DNA of 64,000 nt from Ostrinia nubilalis (GCF_963855985.1 NC_087117.1:191001-255000), one strand, 5' to 3'; numbered from the stretch's first letter, positions 1 through 11,383 are shown. Numbers and translations: made by a program. Notes: generated from the letters alone by a model not told the origin.

Positions 1-87
1 ACTATTGTCTCAAATTACTTATTTATTTGTAATCAATTAAGTATTATTATCCAGTAATGATGTTTATAATTGGCAAAAATATTTAGG

Positions 88-470
88 CCTGTGTTGTGAC
101 CCTAAAAAGCATCAGATCTTCCCATGTGAGTCGTAAAAGGCGACTAAGGAATCAAAATACTGGAGGAAGGGCTGCAGCATCATTCCAGGTATTACACTAC
201 CATACTGGAACTACCAACCAGCCTGCTAAGCATGGTGATAACGGCAAAATCCCTCCATAGAAAACAAATCCAAAACTTTCTGGCTCTAGCCGCCAGCAGC
301 CCCGTTGTTCTAGACTCATCACAAAGACATCATACATGACCCTCAATCCCAGAAACCAACTCTAGTCCCGGGAGGGCGACCAACTGCCCCAGGTTGGTGT
401 CAGGTTTAACTTCCATAAGTAAAAATGTTGGTCCAGGCTAGCCAAGTTTTCATGATGGTATCATACCTAT
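88..470 (+). mobile_element. RTE LINE 5' region, decayed
   Basis: The stretch has the 5' leader of lepidopteran RTE elements: a block around 120-145 reading TGAGTCGTAAAAGGCGACTA, then ACCAACCAGCCTGCTAAGCA near 208 and CCCAGGTTGGTGTCAGG near 388. A related GTCGTAAGAGGCGACTTAGG block recurs on the minus strand near 5210-5230. No open frame survives. It is collinear with the RTE body at 520-2075, so both probably come from one old insertion. The family assignment is from recognition of the leader, not from alignment. Confidence 0.6.
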
Positions 471-519
471 CCTACACTCAGAATTACGCAACTAATTATT
501 CGTTAAAGACCATGCGAAC

Positions 520-2075
520 TGGAGATTAAGTATGATGATATTTCTAGATCTATACCAGCTACTGAACGAACACATTACATTACTAAATGAAAGTAGTGCA
601 ATTAAGAAACGGAGGACTAAATCCAGCCATCTTCATGAAGAGAGAAGGCCTAGCAAAAGATGCTAGAACTGTAAAATTGTACTGAGCTGCACCTTAATAG
701 TACCTACTGCAAAAAACAAAATATAGGCGTCATTTTTTAGACGAACAGGCAATTTAATCACTTCTGCGATCACCGATCACCACACAGCTTATGACCGCTG
801 TCTATGGAGGAACACTATCTATGGTTGCGATCCTCTACAGTGAGGGACCGAGGTAGAAGAAGAAGCGATCACCGAAATAGAAGAATGCCGAATAAAAGAA
901 GCTCAAAACATGTCGACTGATGAAGTCTAAGCCACGACCAGTGCCAATCCAGCTCCAAAACCCCACGAATTTTCAGCTCGAGTGGCAGAATAGATTGCAA
1001 CCTACGAGGTTAGGGAAATTTTAGCTGTTTCAGGACTATTCTCATCTGTTTTTAAGATTCTACTTAGTATGGATGTTTAAATAGCAATCCAAGTCCTCAC
1101 GCTGATACAAAGTGTATTATAGAGGCGATTTTGTGTAATAAATCAAAAGTATGTATTTGCGATTACCAACATGAATAACGAGGATAGCAGAACCATTTTG
1201 GTAAATGCCTAAGCTGCTAGAAGAGATTAAGAAGCACTACTAGTAATTTGGCTGAAGATCGAGATTTTCCCGACACTTTAGCGAAGATATCCTAGACTTT
1301 AGCTTGAGCGAGATTAGAATGCCCTATTAAAAACAACAAGGTATGTACCAGGAGATGATGAAATCACAACTGAGCTTATGAAATCAGATGGAATGCTAGT
1401 ACTAAAGTCCCCTTAAATACCACCATGTTCATTGGCCGAGAACCCAAAAAATAAGACATGGAGGTGGTAGAGACTGGAATTACATGAACGTTGGCGATGG
1501 TCCAGAGTCAGGTGCGGCCTCCTGCTTCGAGCTTTACCGCTTTTTCCTGAAATATGACTGTCTCGTTATCCAACATCCAGTCTCCCAGACAACCTCATTT
1601 TCGAAAAGACGTTCGTAATACTACGTACATATTTAATGCTGCGTCAAATTATGCAGAAGACTGAGGACTATAATCTAATCAGTCATTATTATTGGCCTTT
1701 TTGTACTATAAGAAAACCTTCTTCGATACGGTCAAGACCTGGGCTGTGCTACAGTCTCTTTAATGGCGCCAAATTGACTGTGCAAATTGACTGCAACTTC
1801 TGAAGTATTTGTATGAAAACTTCATCATATCAGCCATCCTCCATGATCAGAACTCGAAACTTATCAGGTTGCTGCGAGGGTTCAGAGAGGGAGACACCAT
1901 AATCTCTTAAAGTCTTCACTGCCTCCACTCAGAGGTTTTCAAGCTTCTGAGCTAGAGCGAGCTCAGTATCAAGATAAGGCGAGTACATCACACAACTTCG
2001 ACTCACTGACGATATTGTAGTTATGGCTGAGACCTTAGTAGACCTAGGTACAATGCTCCAGAGCCAATAAGACCA
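520..2075 (+). pseudogene. Decayed RTE reverse transcriptase body
   Basis: Pieces of an RTE ORF can be followed through many stops and frameshifts. Near 1270-1400 the reading resembles the 'EDI..SLSEIRM...KNNK' stretch that precedes the RT domain. Near 1700-1830 'KTFFDTVKTWAVLQSL' matches the RTE block KAFDSIETWAVLQSL. Near 1995-2060 'DDIVVMAETL' follows the position of the YADD-type catalytic motif. A short retroposon is inserted at 775-864. The copy is much older than the RTE fragments at 11.5 kb and 17.1 kb and cannot make protein. Confidence 0.6.
775..864 (+). mobile_element. Short retroposon end with 9-bp target duplication
   Basis: A 90-bp insert ends in an (AGA)n/(GAA)n tail and is bracketed by the 9-mer GCGATCACC at 766-774 and 865-873. 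Its body includes CTATGGTTGCGATCCTCTAC and GAGGGACCGAGGTAGAAG. This looks like the 3' end of a LINE or SINE that landed inside the older RTE remnant. The family is not identified. Confidence 0.7.
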
Positions 2076-2824
2076 ATTCTGGCAATAGATTCGCCACCGG
2101 AGCCACCGAAATTGCGCCACCGAAATTAAAAATTTGTTACAAAATTCAAATTATAAAGAAAACTATAATTCTGATCAATAATTTCTGTATGCAGATACAA
2201 CAAAATACCAAACTTTAATCATGTAAAACAATCGTTTAGCATCTAAGTAAGTAGTTTTCACTCATACACTTGTCAGCGGAATTGAAAAATTTTGTATTCC
2301 TGTGCCGCTGATACACATATTTTCGTGTCTACTGGAAAAACAATACCACAAGTCGCAAGTCTTTATAGCCCGATCAGGAGGACACAGCTGAGTGATTCAG
2401 GGAAGAAGAACTCTACGTCTCTCAAAGCTTCTTTGGAGAAGTAAGAGAGTGTCGAAATTGAGCCACTGTAATTGCTTTTTCTCGTGGGACATTTTTGAAA
2501 GGCTATTTAAAACACTTAAATAATGAAATATGACATTTCTTTCATATTATTTGGAAGTCTTATTTAATGTATTTTATGACTATATTATTCTTAAATTACT
2601 AGAATCCCCGAGAAAGAAGGAATAACACAATTTATGAGTAGAAATAGAGTCAGGACACGCCACCGCTATTAGATTTTGGGTCTTTGAAAATTTTTTCAGC
2701 ACATAAAATAACTACCTATTGTCCTGAAGACTTTGCTATCGTGTAAAACGCTGTTTAAACTATATACAGAAAAAAAATCATCGCTCTAGTTACATTTCTC
2801 ACATCGATTCTCAGCTCCGCCGCG
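2076..2824. other. AT-rich stretch, nothing recognised
   Basis: No coding signal, tRNA or recognised repeat was found. A short direct repeat (GCCACCGAAATT) occurs at 2102 and 2115, and ordinary AT-rich sequence follows up to the Jockey-like LINE. Confidence 0.4.
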
Positions 2825-4846
2825 TAAAAAACGTGTTTGGGATATTCACCCATTTCTATCTTGCCCGCTCTGAGCAAGATTTTTGAAAAAATCATACAGG
2901 AGCAACTTATGATTCACTTTGGCTCTAATAAACTATTTCATAGTGAACAATATGGTTTTACCAAGGGTCGTTCCACCACCGATGCCGGGGTTGCACTACT
3001 TAAACATATCTTCGAGGCTTGGGAGAATTCTCAAAATGCACTAGGGGTCAAAAGCTTTTGACTGCGTAGAACATCAAACGCTAATTCGCAAACTGCACTT
3101 TTATGGGGTGAAGGACTCGGCTTTGGATTTAATACAATCCTATTTAAACTTTAGAGTTCAAAAAGTTGACATAAATGGTGTTTTGTCTTCTGGGTCACCT
3201 GTGAAAATGGGAGTTCCGCAGGGGTCAATTCTGGGTCCATTCTTGTTTCTTATATACATTAATGATCTACCATATTTTGTTAAGGACTCTTGCGAAATCG
3301 TGTTATTTGCTGATGACACATCTTTGATTTTTAATATTGATAGAAGTAAAAATAACTTTGACGATGTAAATAATGCACTAACAAGAGTTTTAAGTTGGTT
3401 CACTACAAATAATTTACAACTTAATGCAAAGAAAACAAAATGTATAAAATTCTCTTTGCCTAACGTAAAAACAGTTAGTACCCAAATAGAACTTAATAAT
3501 AATGCCATCGATCTGGTAGACTCTACTGTTTTTCTGGGAATTACCCTGGATTCAAAACTCCAGTGGGGCCCCCATATAGAAACTCTGGCGGGAAAGCTCA
3601 GCTCAGCGGCTTTTGCAATAAAAAGGATACGGTCATTAACCGATGTTTCAACAGCTCGCTTAGTTTACTTTAGCTACTTTCATAGCCTAATGTCATATGG
3701 AATCATGCTATGGGGCAAAGCTGCAGATTTTGAAACAATATTTATTTTGCAAAAACGTGCGATAAGATACTTGTATAAAATGAAAGCAAGAGCGTCCCTT
3801 AGAGAATTGTTTAAAGAAATTGGCATTCTCACGGCCGCTTCACAATACATCTTAAACTGTATTCTATTTATTCAACAAAATATTAATGAATTCAAAAAGA
3901 AAAGTGATATTCACCAAATTAACACTAGAAATAAAAATAAATTGGCTATACCCGCTTTTAGACTTAATAAAGTGTTTGCCACTTTTATGGGACAAGGTAT
4001 CCATTTTTATAACAAAGTCCCTGATAAATATAAAGAGCTACCGTATAATAAATTTAAAGGTATAGTTAAAGATCACATGCTTAAAAAAGCCTATTATACA
4101 ACTCGAGATTTTCTTAATGATAAGTCATCCTGGGAGTAGGATTATGGTCCCCTCATGCTCGCACTAAAAATAATTAAAATGGAAAGTAATGTATAAACTA
4201 ATAATAATTTCTCAAATGTTATAGTGTCATGCTTCTCAATCTGGACTGTTACTTAGCTTTATTATTAGTTTTTTTTAAAGAGATAACTTGGAATTGTCAT
4301 TCTCACTAAAATGTCTCTGGGGTGGTGGCGTAGTGAGGCGGGTCGTTACATTCCCTCCAATATGGTCGAGTGAAGCGATGGCTGGTTCACTCGTCATGTC
4401 TGTGAACAGGCGCTGCTTTCGGGGACTGGTCAATCCAAGTTATTCAAATTTATGTATGCGAGTCATTTCTACTAGTATCTTAATATGTAAGTCTAGATAT
4501 TAGCACGTCACTACCTTGTTTAATATACCACGCAATCTTGTATACCCATTCTTATAAGATACACCATACAAGAATGCATGGTAAATTCAGTGAACTGCTC
4601 CTGAATCGAATGTACCTACTACTACTATTTATATTTATTTATATTAACCGGCAGACAGTGGTGACTGAGTTTGTTGCGGCGCTTCTTCTCAGCACTTGCC
4701 AAATGTTGGTCTCGAAGCGCTGGTAGGGTAAAAAGATTATGAGACATGTAGAGGCTCCTTAAGAGCAAAATGACGATTTGTAAGAACTATTTATTAGTCT
4801 AAACAAATAAAGAAATTTTGACTTTGACTTTTGACTTTGACTTTTA
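2825..4846 (+). mobile_element. Jockey/CR1-type non-LTR retrotransposon, 5'-truncated (Jk-A)
   Basis: The copy begins inside the reverse transcriptase domain, runs through the ORF stop at about 4139, has a 3' UTR of roughly 700 bp, and ends in a (TTTGACT)n-like tail at 4818-4846. The tail-proximal 250 bp reappear on the minus strand at 27443-27692, and shorter pieces lie at 7470-7593 and 15414-15808, so this is a multicopy family. A 5' truncation with an intact 3' end is the usual result of target-primed reverse transcription. I could not define a target duplication. Confidence 0.85.
2837..4139 (+). pseudogene. Jockey-like LINE reverse transcriptase, one frameshift
   Basis: Two frames together encode a reverse transcriptase and its C-terminal region. 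Frame 1 (2837-3061) holds PISILPALSKIFEKII and the QYGFTKGRSTTDA block. Frame 2 (3108-4139, 343 aa) holds the MGVPQGSILGPFLFLIYIND block and the catalytic FADDTSL at about 3308-3328, so the active-site aspartates are present. Between them, near 3046-3062, about 16 nt that should encode the CDLS part of the CDLSKAFD motif are missing, which shifts the frame. Downstream is a roughly 230-residue LINE C-terminal tail ending at SSWE. The endonuclease domain is lost with the 5' end. The long second frame suggests a fairly recent copy. It is not functional as it stands. Confidence 0.85.
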
Positions 4847-5042
4847 AGAGTAATAGTCATTTGAATCATGTATTATAAAATTTCTTAACCAGTACTTAAA
4901 TTGCGCGTGCTTCTGAAATTATTGTGGTAACGACGGACAACTACGGATCCCTACATAGCGCGTGGCACGACACGCACTTGGCTCTTTTTTTTTTTCATTT
5001 CAGTTCCGTTTCAGGCCGTTCACTACTGAACTGAAGAAGGCT

Positions 5043-5294
5043 TCATCATCAACAGCCCTTTACAGTCCACTGCTGGACTATGAGCCTCCTCCACTATAGT
5101 GGAGGGTTTTGCCATAATCTCCACGCTAGGCAGGCGGGTTGGAGATCGCAGTTTAAAAGATTGATGTTTTTCAGAGAGCGCTGCTGCCCATTCTCTGTTT
5201 GATGTGTAGTCCCTAAGTCGCCTCTTACGACACCCGCGGGAAGAGTAGGGGTTGGTGACAAATGTATTCTACTCTGCCGTCACCACACGGCTTA
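5043..5294 (-). mobile_element. Short RTE-derived element (leader joined to 3' end)
   Basis: Read on the minus strand, it starts CCGTGTGGTGACGGCAGAGT, continues through GTCGTAAGAGGCGACTTAGG (an RTE-leader-like block), then GGAGATTATGGCAAAACCCT, and ends CAGCAGTGGACTGTAAAGG with a GATGATGA tail. The head resembles the leader at 88-470 and the tail resembles RTE 3' ends, with no ORF in between. A similar piece lies at 20495-20640. It reads as a non-autonomous RTE derivative. Confidence 0.55.
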
Positions 5295-5300
5295 CGGAAG

Positions 5301-6971
5301 AAGGCTTACTTTTAACTTATTATTATAGCTAACTAACTAAGGTATTAGAATGAATTTTGATGTTTTTATAACAAACCAAACTCTATTATTGTCTAAGAAA
5401 ATCTATCTAAACTCGATTAATATAAATTTCAATTACGCGAACATAATTATAAACGTGCGTTCGATTTATCCCCATTCACTCTTTCACTCGCCTAGTTCAT
5501 TCAGGCAGCTAATAAAAATCAAAACAAAATCGAACAAAAATACCTAAGCCCACACGAGGCAAAATCAACCTTATTTTATACCAATACGATTGAATTTTAA
5601 TTGTCGATATTATACACGTTATCAATTACGGTTGCCAATTAAAAAGCACTCTTAGTACCACACAATACAGTCTATTTAAACCGCACTTATGTGTTTCCGT
5701 TTACTTTTTTCGTTAGAGAATTTTAAAACGTACGGTTTAGGTGTTAAAAGTGATGTTTGAATGTCGTAAAGTTAGTTTATGTTTTGGATAGGGAAGCCGA
5801 TGAATGGTGTTTACAGAAGCTATAGGCTAATGTAAACACCATATAAATTGTTTTACGAGAATATCGCCGGCTTGATTTTGTCCAGGCGTTGTTTATTACG
5901 CCATCGATGTGTTTTGTTTTTCTATACAACGTGTTTTCGGCCAGTAACAATATTAGGAAGTGACAGTTCGGACTTCTTGGCGGGAAAGTGAAGAGCGATT
6001 GTTTTGAAATTAAAATTACTAAAACAAACACAGAAAATGTTCGTGAAGCGTTTGAATTGCGTTTGAGAAAAAGTAGCTTTCTGTCAGCTTTTACGTAAAG
6101 GTGCAGTTGCGCTCCGTTTACGTTTCAGCGTCGTTTGAAGTAGCTGTCAAAACGATACCGCGATACGGATTTATCAAAAAGCTGATTTTCGTTCGTCGTC
6201 CAATCAATAATTTTTAGCGCAATCGGGGCCCAGGTTTCCGTAGGTAGTTACTGAAACTGTAGGGAAAAGGGGGATATTATCATCTCATCTATCATTATCA
6301 TTAATTATTTCATCAACTGAATGTTATTTTTACTAAGAATAATAAATAATTGGCACTGGTTGTATGTGGAAACTGCACGAAGCCATAATTAAAAAAAGGG
6401 TTAGAAAAATAAAAACTGAAGACTTACCTGTACGGCTTAATTCCTTTGCCTTTTCCTGAAAATAAAACAAAAAAAAATTAGGAAGTGACAGTTCAAACGT
6501 CAAATTAGGTTCGAAATTTAAACCCGGGCATACACCTCGATACGCACGGAACAGCCCCCCTAGACAAAACGCACTTTTTGATCGAATCGAAAATCGAATC
6601 CGTCAAAACTCCATACAAAAAAGGGGCTTTTCGACCACTTTTCGACTGGTTTGCGATTATAATTTGTACTTTGTCTAGACCCACAGAAACAAAGGTCCGC
6701 GACATGACGCAGGTCACGGTCATGGATTAAAAATGCAGCGGCCGCCATTTTGGCCGCCATAATGGAACGCAGCGGAATCCCTATAAACCCCGGAGGCTTT
6801 TCCGCGAATTCGTACATACGTGGTACAGATTGACCGTGAATTTCAGCGTACACGTATTGATTTTTCAGTGTAGGTATACTGTATTCATTCATACTTGTAT
6901 TGATACAAAAATATTATGCTGTTGGGTTTTATTTGATCGACTATAGTGAAATCACTTTTTTAAATGTTAAT
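5301..6971. other. Intergenic stretch, no gene recognised
   Basis: No conserved exon was found. There is an A+T-rich part (5300-5700) and a block near 6550-6800 with TCGAATCGAAAATCGAAT and a GCGGCCGCCATTTTGGCCGC palindrome near 6738. The open frames here are short, unlike known proteins, and overlap on the same strand in different frames. Confidence 0.35.
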
Positions 6972-7103
6972 ACTGAGTTGCACCACCTTAACATTAACCG
7001 TAACTATACCTAACTATAACCAGTGTTTTTGTATGGATTCTGACAGTTTTTTGAAGTTTATTATAAGTTAATTACTTAAGATGGTGCTGCAACCCAGCCT
7101 AAG
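6972..7103. mobile_element. MITE-B copy 1
   Basis: About 130 bp starts CTGAGTTGCACCACCTTAAC and ends GGTGCTGCAACCCAGCCTAA, imperfect inverted termini. The interior contains TAACTATAACCAGTG and TTTTTGAAGTTTAT, shared with copies at 8689-8831 and 52508-52632 and with half-copies at 18475-18538 and 20958-21020. The superfamily is not clear. Confidence 0.65.
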
Positions 7104-7469
7104 TAATATGATTAAAAATAAGAATAGAGAACAATAAGCCAAGCCGTTTGTGTTTGTCTATGCACGAAAAATCTAATGAACTAGTGTATAATTAAAAATT
7201 AGTTGGCAACTAATTCAGAATACATAGATAGCCAGTAACCCTGCATAAATAAAAGTTTAAAAAAATCTTTTTTGTTTCTTCAGCTCATAAATTCTAGACG
7301 AAACTGTTAAATGGGACAAAACTGGCAGTTCAAAGGGTGCTCCACTATAGTTTTATGGGGGTTATTAAAACGCATGTCTCCCAGGTCTCACATTTGAGCA
7401 AGGAAGTTACTTTTAATGTCTATAAAGACGATGTTTTGTATTTAAACTGCTCATAAGCATTTGAAAATT

Positions 7470-7593
7470 GTCGTAAAAAGATTATGAGCCATGTAAAGGC
7501 TCCTTAAGAGCAAAATATTTGACGATTTGTAAGTACTATATTAGTCTTAACAAATAAAGAAATTTTGACTTTGACTTTTGACTTTCACTTTGA
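7470..7593 (+). mobile_element. Jk-A LINE 3' tail
   Basis: This is the last 120 bp of the LINE at 2825-4846: AAAAAGATTATGAGCCATGT, then GGCTCCTTAAGAGCAAAAT and AATAAAGAAATTTTGACTTT with a TTTGACT tail. It is a strongly 5'-truncated copy with no coding sequence. Confidence 0.8.
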
Positions 7594-7601
7594 TATTAAA
7601 A

Positions 7602-7925
7602 ACTAGCTTCTGCCCGCGACTCGTCCGCGTGGAATAAACTCATAAAAACCAATAGGCTTTTAAAAAGCACTTTTACACGTCCCAGTATTAACCCTACCAC
7701 TGCTTCGGGACAATAAATGGGCCAGTGCTGAGAAGAAGCGGCGCAAGAAACTCAATATTTATTAACCCTAACTTATTCATTATTGGTGCTCTGCTCCTAT
7801 TGGTCTAAGTGTACCCTAGAGCCTTCCTTGATAAATGGGCTATCTAACGCTGAAAGAATTTTTCAAATCGGACCAGTAGTTCTTGAGATTAGCGCGTTCA
7901 AGCAAACAAACAAACTCTTCAGCTT
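7602..7925 (+). mobile_element. LepH repeat split by a Jk-B insertion
   Basis: The head ACTAGCTTCTGCCCGCGACT is at 7602 and the tail GTTCAAGCAAACAAACAAAC ends near 7925. The intact relative at 43906-44130 has the same order without the break. The missing join is occupied by Jk-B at 7638-7755. Confidence 0.7.
7638..7755 (-). mobile_element. Jk-B LINE 3' end, nested in LepH
   Basis: The minus-strand copy of the Jk-B consensus holds GCCTATTGG, TTTACACG/CGTGTAAAAGTG, CTGGGACG and GTCCCGAAGCAGTGGTAGGG. About ten other copies are scattered through the window. It interrupts the LepH element at 7602-7925, so it is the younger of the two. Confidence 0.75.
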
Positions 7926-7929
7926 CTTA

Positions 7930-8072
7930 CGCCCGTATTCACAAACGATGCTTGCTTAAGTGAAGCAGCAAATCGAACGCACATCGTTGAATAGAGCTCT
8001 GTGGTTGGTTCGTGGGTCACCCTGTGCGTCCACGCGCACTGTGAGACATAGTATTGTTTGTGAATACGGGCG
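7930..8072. mobile_element. MITE-C copy 1, PIF/Harbinger-like
   Basis: This 143-bp element has near-perfect termini CGCCCGTATTCACAAAC / GTTTGTGAATACGGGCG and is flanked on both sides by TTA (7927-7929, 8073-8075). A 3-bp TWA duplication is the signature of the PIF/Harbinger superfamily. Other copies are at 37141-37276 and 40952-41087, with a truncated one at 12813-12910. Confidence 0.75.
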
Positions 8073-8348
8073 TTAATATTTATAGATTCGGCAGGTTTTC
8101 ATTTTCTTAACACAGTATAGCGTTTTCTCATAAAATAATTAATTTTCCAAGCAAGCAGAGACTGGAGAGTTTTAGTAAATACATGATACAGGATTATTTA
8201 TAGGCGCCCTAGAATGTAGAATTACGACTTCAGCGCTTGTCAATTAGTTTTATTGGTTTTGGGAGATGTCGTAAACGTATTTCGAGTTGACACAAGATAC
8301 AAAGTTTGTCAGCTTTATGTTTTTGTTATTTAATCGGGCAGATTGTTA

Positions 8349-8484
8349 AATGAAATGAAAAGAAATAGTTTATTCAGTGCATCATAGGCACTTATACACG
8401 TCCCAAATGTAGCTTGCCCTACCACTACTTCGGGACAACATATGGGCTGGTGCTGAGAAGAAGTGGCGGAAGAAACCCAGTCAC
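8349..8484 (-). mobile_element. Jk-C LINE 3' end
   Basis: On the minus strand it holds the Jockey-type sequence TTCTTCTCAGCACCAGCCCA, then GTCCCGAAGTAGTGGTAGGG and a tail of TTTC/ATTTCATTT type. It shares its layout with Jk-A and Jk-B but has diverged. A second copy is at 20092-20225. Confidence 0.7.
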
Positions 8485-8564
8485 CTTTGTCAACATTTGA
8501 CGCCAAAATAATGGTAAATTCCACTTTAATCACCTGGATTTGATCACCCGGGTGATCAAAGTGG

Positions 8565-8664
8565 ACTTTAGGCGACACTTTGGTGTTCTTCTGATCTTTG
8601 GATAAGAAGTCCTTGGTTATTTTATCCATGGGTGATCAAAGGACACCAAAGTGTCGCCTAGAGG
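8565..8664. repeat. Imperfect inverted repeat
   Basis: TTAGGCGACACTTTGGTGT near 8570-8588 is mirrored by ACACCAAAGTGTCGCCTAGA near 8643-8662, each beside a GTGATCAAA block. It could be one half of an old foldback element. No target duplication is evident. Confidence 0.5.
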
Positions 8665-8688
8665 CCAAAATATTGGTGCTGTCAGATT

Positions 8689-8831
8689 AACCCTGGGTGC
8701 ACCCTTACTTTAACACTAGTATTATGTTATCTGTACTTTAACTATGTAATTTAAGTCTGCCAAACTCCATACAAAACTCCGGTTATAGTTATAGCTACGG
8801 TTAATGTTAAGATGGTGCAACTGGGGCTAAG
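8689..8831. mobile_element. MITE-B copy 2
   Basis: The copy ends in GATGGTGCAACTGGGGCTAA and contains CCAAACTCCATACAAAACTC and GGTTATAGTTATAG, as in the copies at 6972 and 52508. The left terminus (CCCTGGGTGCACC) is diverged. Confidence 0.6.
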
Positions 8832-9141
8832 AGCCGTTCTCAGAGTCTTCGATCATCATCAAAAATCTATTTAAAATACTTTTTATTAAATAAACAGCTG
8901 GATAAGTACAGCTTTCTAGTTCGGATCTTAAACCATTAGTTTGCTTACCATTTAAGAAACTTTATTTATTTTATTTTTTATATTATACAGTTTTACTTAA
9001 TACAGTTTTTTCTTGTTTCAGGTAAGCCGTCTGAATCAATATGAACGCTACATTATATCTATGGACTCAACCAGCAACCAGAATCTCTACCAATAATGAC
9101 ATCATGTTTTGTGCATGTGCATTTATATCGTCACTAATAGC

Positions 9142-9473
9142 CGGGCCGTTTCCCACGGCGATCCAGTTTTGCGGGATCCAAAACTGGACACTGAAAAACT
9201 GGAGGTGTGAACACGTGTGTTTGAAATTCAAAATCCAAATTCGGACGGATCGTTTTTTGCGGGACACTGCAAACGGGATGTTCGTGTGAATGTTATGAAA
9301 CATGTAATAATAATAATAATAATCATTTATTTGCCTTAAATAGGTGGTTACAGAGTAGTTCTTATTTGATTAGATATAATGTTACTTAAGACCTATTTAG
9401 TCATAGACTATGACATGTATACCACTAAACGGGATCCTGCAAAAAACGGGATATCCCCGTGGGAAAGAGCCCT
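9142..9473. mobile_element. MITE-A copy 1, carrying a nested LINE tail
   Basis: Terminal repeats GGGCCGTTTCCCACGGCGAT and, at the other end, CCCCGTGGGAAAGAGCCC are inverted. Subterminal CGGGATCC/AAACGGGATCC blocks repeat inside. The interior holds GCGGGACACTGCAAACGGGA, shared with copies at 21797, 30668 and 54409. The centre is broken by a LINE 3' end at 9300-9410. Confidence 0.7.
9300..9410 (-). mobile_element. LINE 3' end with (TAA)n tail inside MITE-A
   Basis: An (AAT)n run at 9303-9322 is followed by CATTTATTTGCCTTAAATAG. It reads as the minus-strand tail of an unidentified LINE. The flanking MITE-A sequence continues on both sides. Confidence 0.45.
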
Positions 9474-9479
9474 GTACGC

Positions 9480-10320
9480 GGTTTCGCCTATGTGGCCTGT
9501 AGCCTGTAGTTAAATGATGACATAAATGCAAATGCAGAAACAATCTAAAACTGCCCCGGTCGCTGAACTCCTTGGTAAGATTATACTTTGCAATGCGAAT
9601 CTTCAGGATATATGACAATGTACCTACCCATACTGTGCCCATACTTTACTTCTTGCCAATAGAAACTGATAAGGTTTTCTTAGAAATAAAGACGAACAAC
9701 ATTGACACAGAGCTATGTTTTAGTCTCTAATGATATTATGAGTGTTAAAAGTTTATTTTTCTACCTGAAAAGTAGTAATAGGTATGTTAACTTATATGCT
9801 AAATTTTCAGTAATCACAGTGTATGTCATTTTCAAGTTCAATTTAATTAATACCTAAATTAAACCTATTGGCATCGATTAAAAATAAATCGATCATTGTT
9901 TAGATTTAAAGCCTAATCGAAACAAACTGGGTCCACGACTGACGCATCGTCAACAAACCAATTTCGTTTCGAAAAGTCCCGTTCAAAAAGAGCGCCCAAA
10001 TTGTCAATTACTTCGAATTTGACCGTGAAGACGCGACGCACTACGAAGGCTCATCAAAGTAAACATTATTGCATCTTGTGTGGTTTTAATAAGAGCGATT
10101 TTAAGAAAACAGTGTGAAGTTTGATGAGCTCCAAGACGGTACAAATCGCTCGACCAGTCGGCCTTCCGCGTGCGTGCAGGGCTGAGCGCACGCGATGCAC
10201 CGTCTTTTGTTTAGGATGCGAGTTTGCGCCCGCGGGTCTGCTTGTTGATTTTTGAATCAGTTCTTTCTAGCTAATTAAGCTTTTGGTACTTTAGGAGTGG
10301 ATTAAGGTAGTCGAATATTA
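9480..10320. other. Intergenic; GC-rich block at 10120-10225
   Basis: Mostly unique-looking sequence. The part at 9920-10240 is less AT-rich than its surroundings and holds GCGTGCGTGCAGGGCTGAGC. It could be a host promoter or 5' UTR, but there is no ATG with a splice donor and no recognisable coding exon nearby. Confidence 0.3.
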
Positions 10321-10321
10321 C

Positions 10322-10520
10322 GTAGGTGGACAGACGACGTCTTAAAGGTAACAGGAAGGCGCTGGATGCAGACCGCTACCTAAAAAATGCGACAATAATA
10401 TGTGGTACAATATTCATCATCATCATCGTTTCAGCTATAGAACGTTCACTGCTGAATATAGGCCTCCCCCAATGACAGGTTGATAGTGGCCTGATGCTAC
10501 CTTTATGTCGTTCAAAAACC
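10322..10520. mobile_element. Two RTE 3' ends, head-to-head
   Basis: A plus-strand RTE fragment (10322-10395, AGGTGGACAGACGACG then GAAGGCGCTGGATGCAGACC) is followed after about 20 bp by a minus-strand fragment (10411-10520, CATCATCATC tail then ATAGGCCTCCCCCAATGACA). Both correspond to the C-terminal RWTDD...KRWMQ region and 3' tail of RTE. Confidence 0.65.
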
Positions 10521-10529
10521 GGGATAAAA

Positions 10530-11270
10530 TCTTTCTATTCTGTTTTTCCCTGGGTCAAACTATCTCATGAAATTTAGTTTAGTAGGGTTAACCGACAGTC
10601 ATTGGATGCTGCCAGTCATCGGACAAAACAACCCTTGAATTTTCTTAAAATGAATATTCCTTCAAATACAATGAATATTCCTTAAAAAAAACGCCCTTTT
10701 ATCAGTCATCCATCACAGTCAGCCATCAGTCGGAATCTCTCAGTTGTTGAAATAGAAATGCTATTTTTAATTCAGTAAATAACTGTCCAATAACTTTCTT
10801 AGTGTCCAATGACTGGCAGTTTACCCTAGTTTAGTATGAAAAGGTAACAGGCAGACTTTCGCATTTACAATATTTAGTATGGAATAGTAAACGATTGCGT
10901 GCGTATATCACATGAGCGTTTGTCTTGACAAGTTTCCATGTTCAGCAGTGTTTAGATTTGGGCATTCGATTTAAAACATGCTGAAAAATATCGTTCATGT
11001 CAAGAAAGTGTTCCGTAGCCAGGGCAACGCATTTTTTATGTATTTGCTGCGCTCTGTTACGTTTTTATTGACGGTTTTTTAATGATAGAGTTTTGGTATA
11101 CTTTCCATGAGGTCCCATGATAATTACATGAATCGGTTCCGCAGTCTTTTCAGTATCCTGAAAATAATCAATCGCAATAGCAATATTGATTTCTCCAACT
11201 TTTTCATTTATTGTTTTTCGTGAATATTTTTTTTACTCGTTTCAGGCATTTTTTTTTTCATATTTTCTTT
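10530..11270. other. Intergenic, nothing recognised
   Basis: There is a local repeat of TGAATATTCCTT near 10650-10685. Around 10560-10810 the words AACCGACAGTCATTGG and GTCCAATGACTGGCAGTTT are inverted relative to each other, possibly an old foldback. No coding signal was seen. Confidence 0.3.
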
Positions 11271-11275
11271 TATTT

Positions 11276-11383
11276 CACGGGCCCATTTATTGTCCCCAAG
11301 CAGTGGTAGGGTTATTGATACTGGGACGTGTAAAAGAGCCTTAAAAAGCCTACTTACCAAATAAACGAATTTGAATTGAATTT
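11276..11383 (+). mobile_element. Jk-B LINE 3' end
   Basis: A plus-strand copy: GGCCCATTTATTGTCCCCAA, GCAGTGGTAGGGTTATTGAT, GGGACGTGTAAAAGAG, then AAATAAACG with a TTTGAATTGAA tail. Only 3' UTR sequence is present. Confidence 0.75.

Noticed and set aside
3158..3508. Minus-strand frame opposite the Jockey RT
   Set aside because: Antisense shadow of the RT coding sequence.
4810..4846. Telomere-like or satellite array from TTTGACT repeats
   Set aside because: It is the short tail of the Jockey-like LINE, present at other copies; insect TTAGG repeats are absent.
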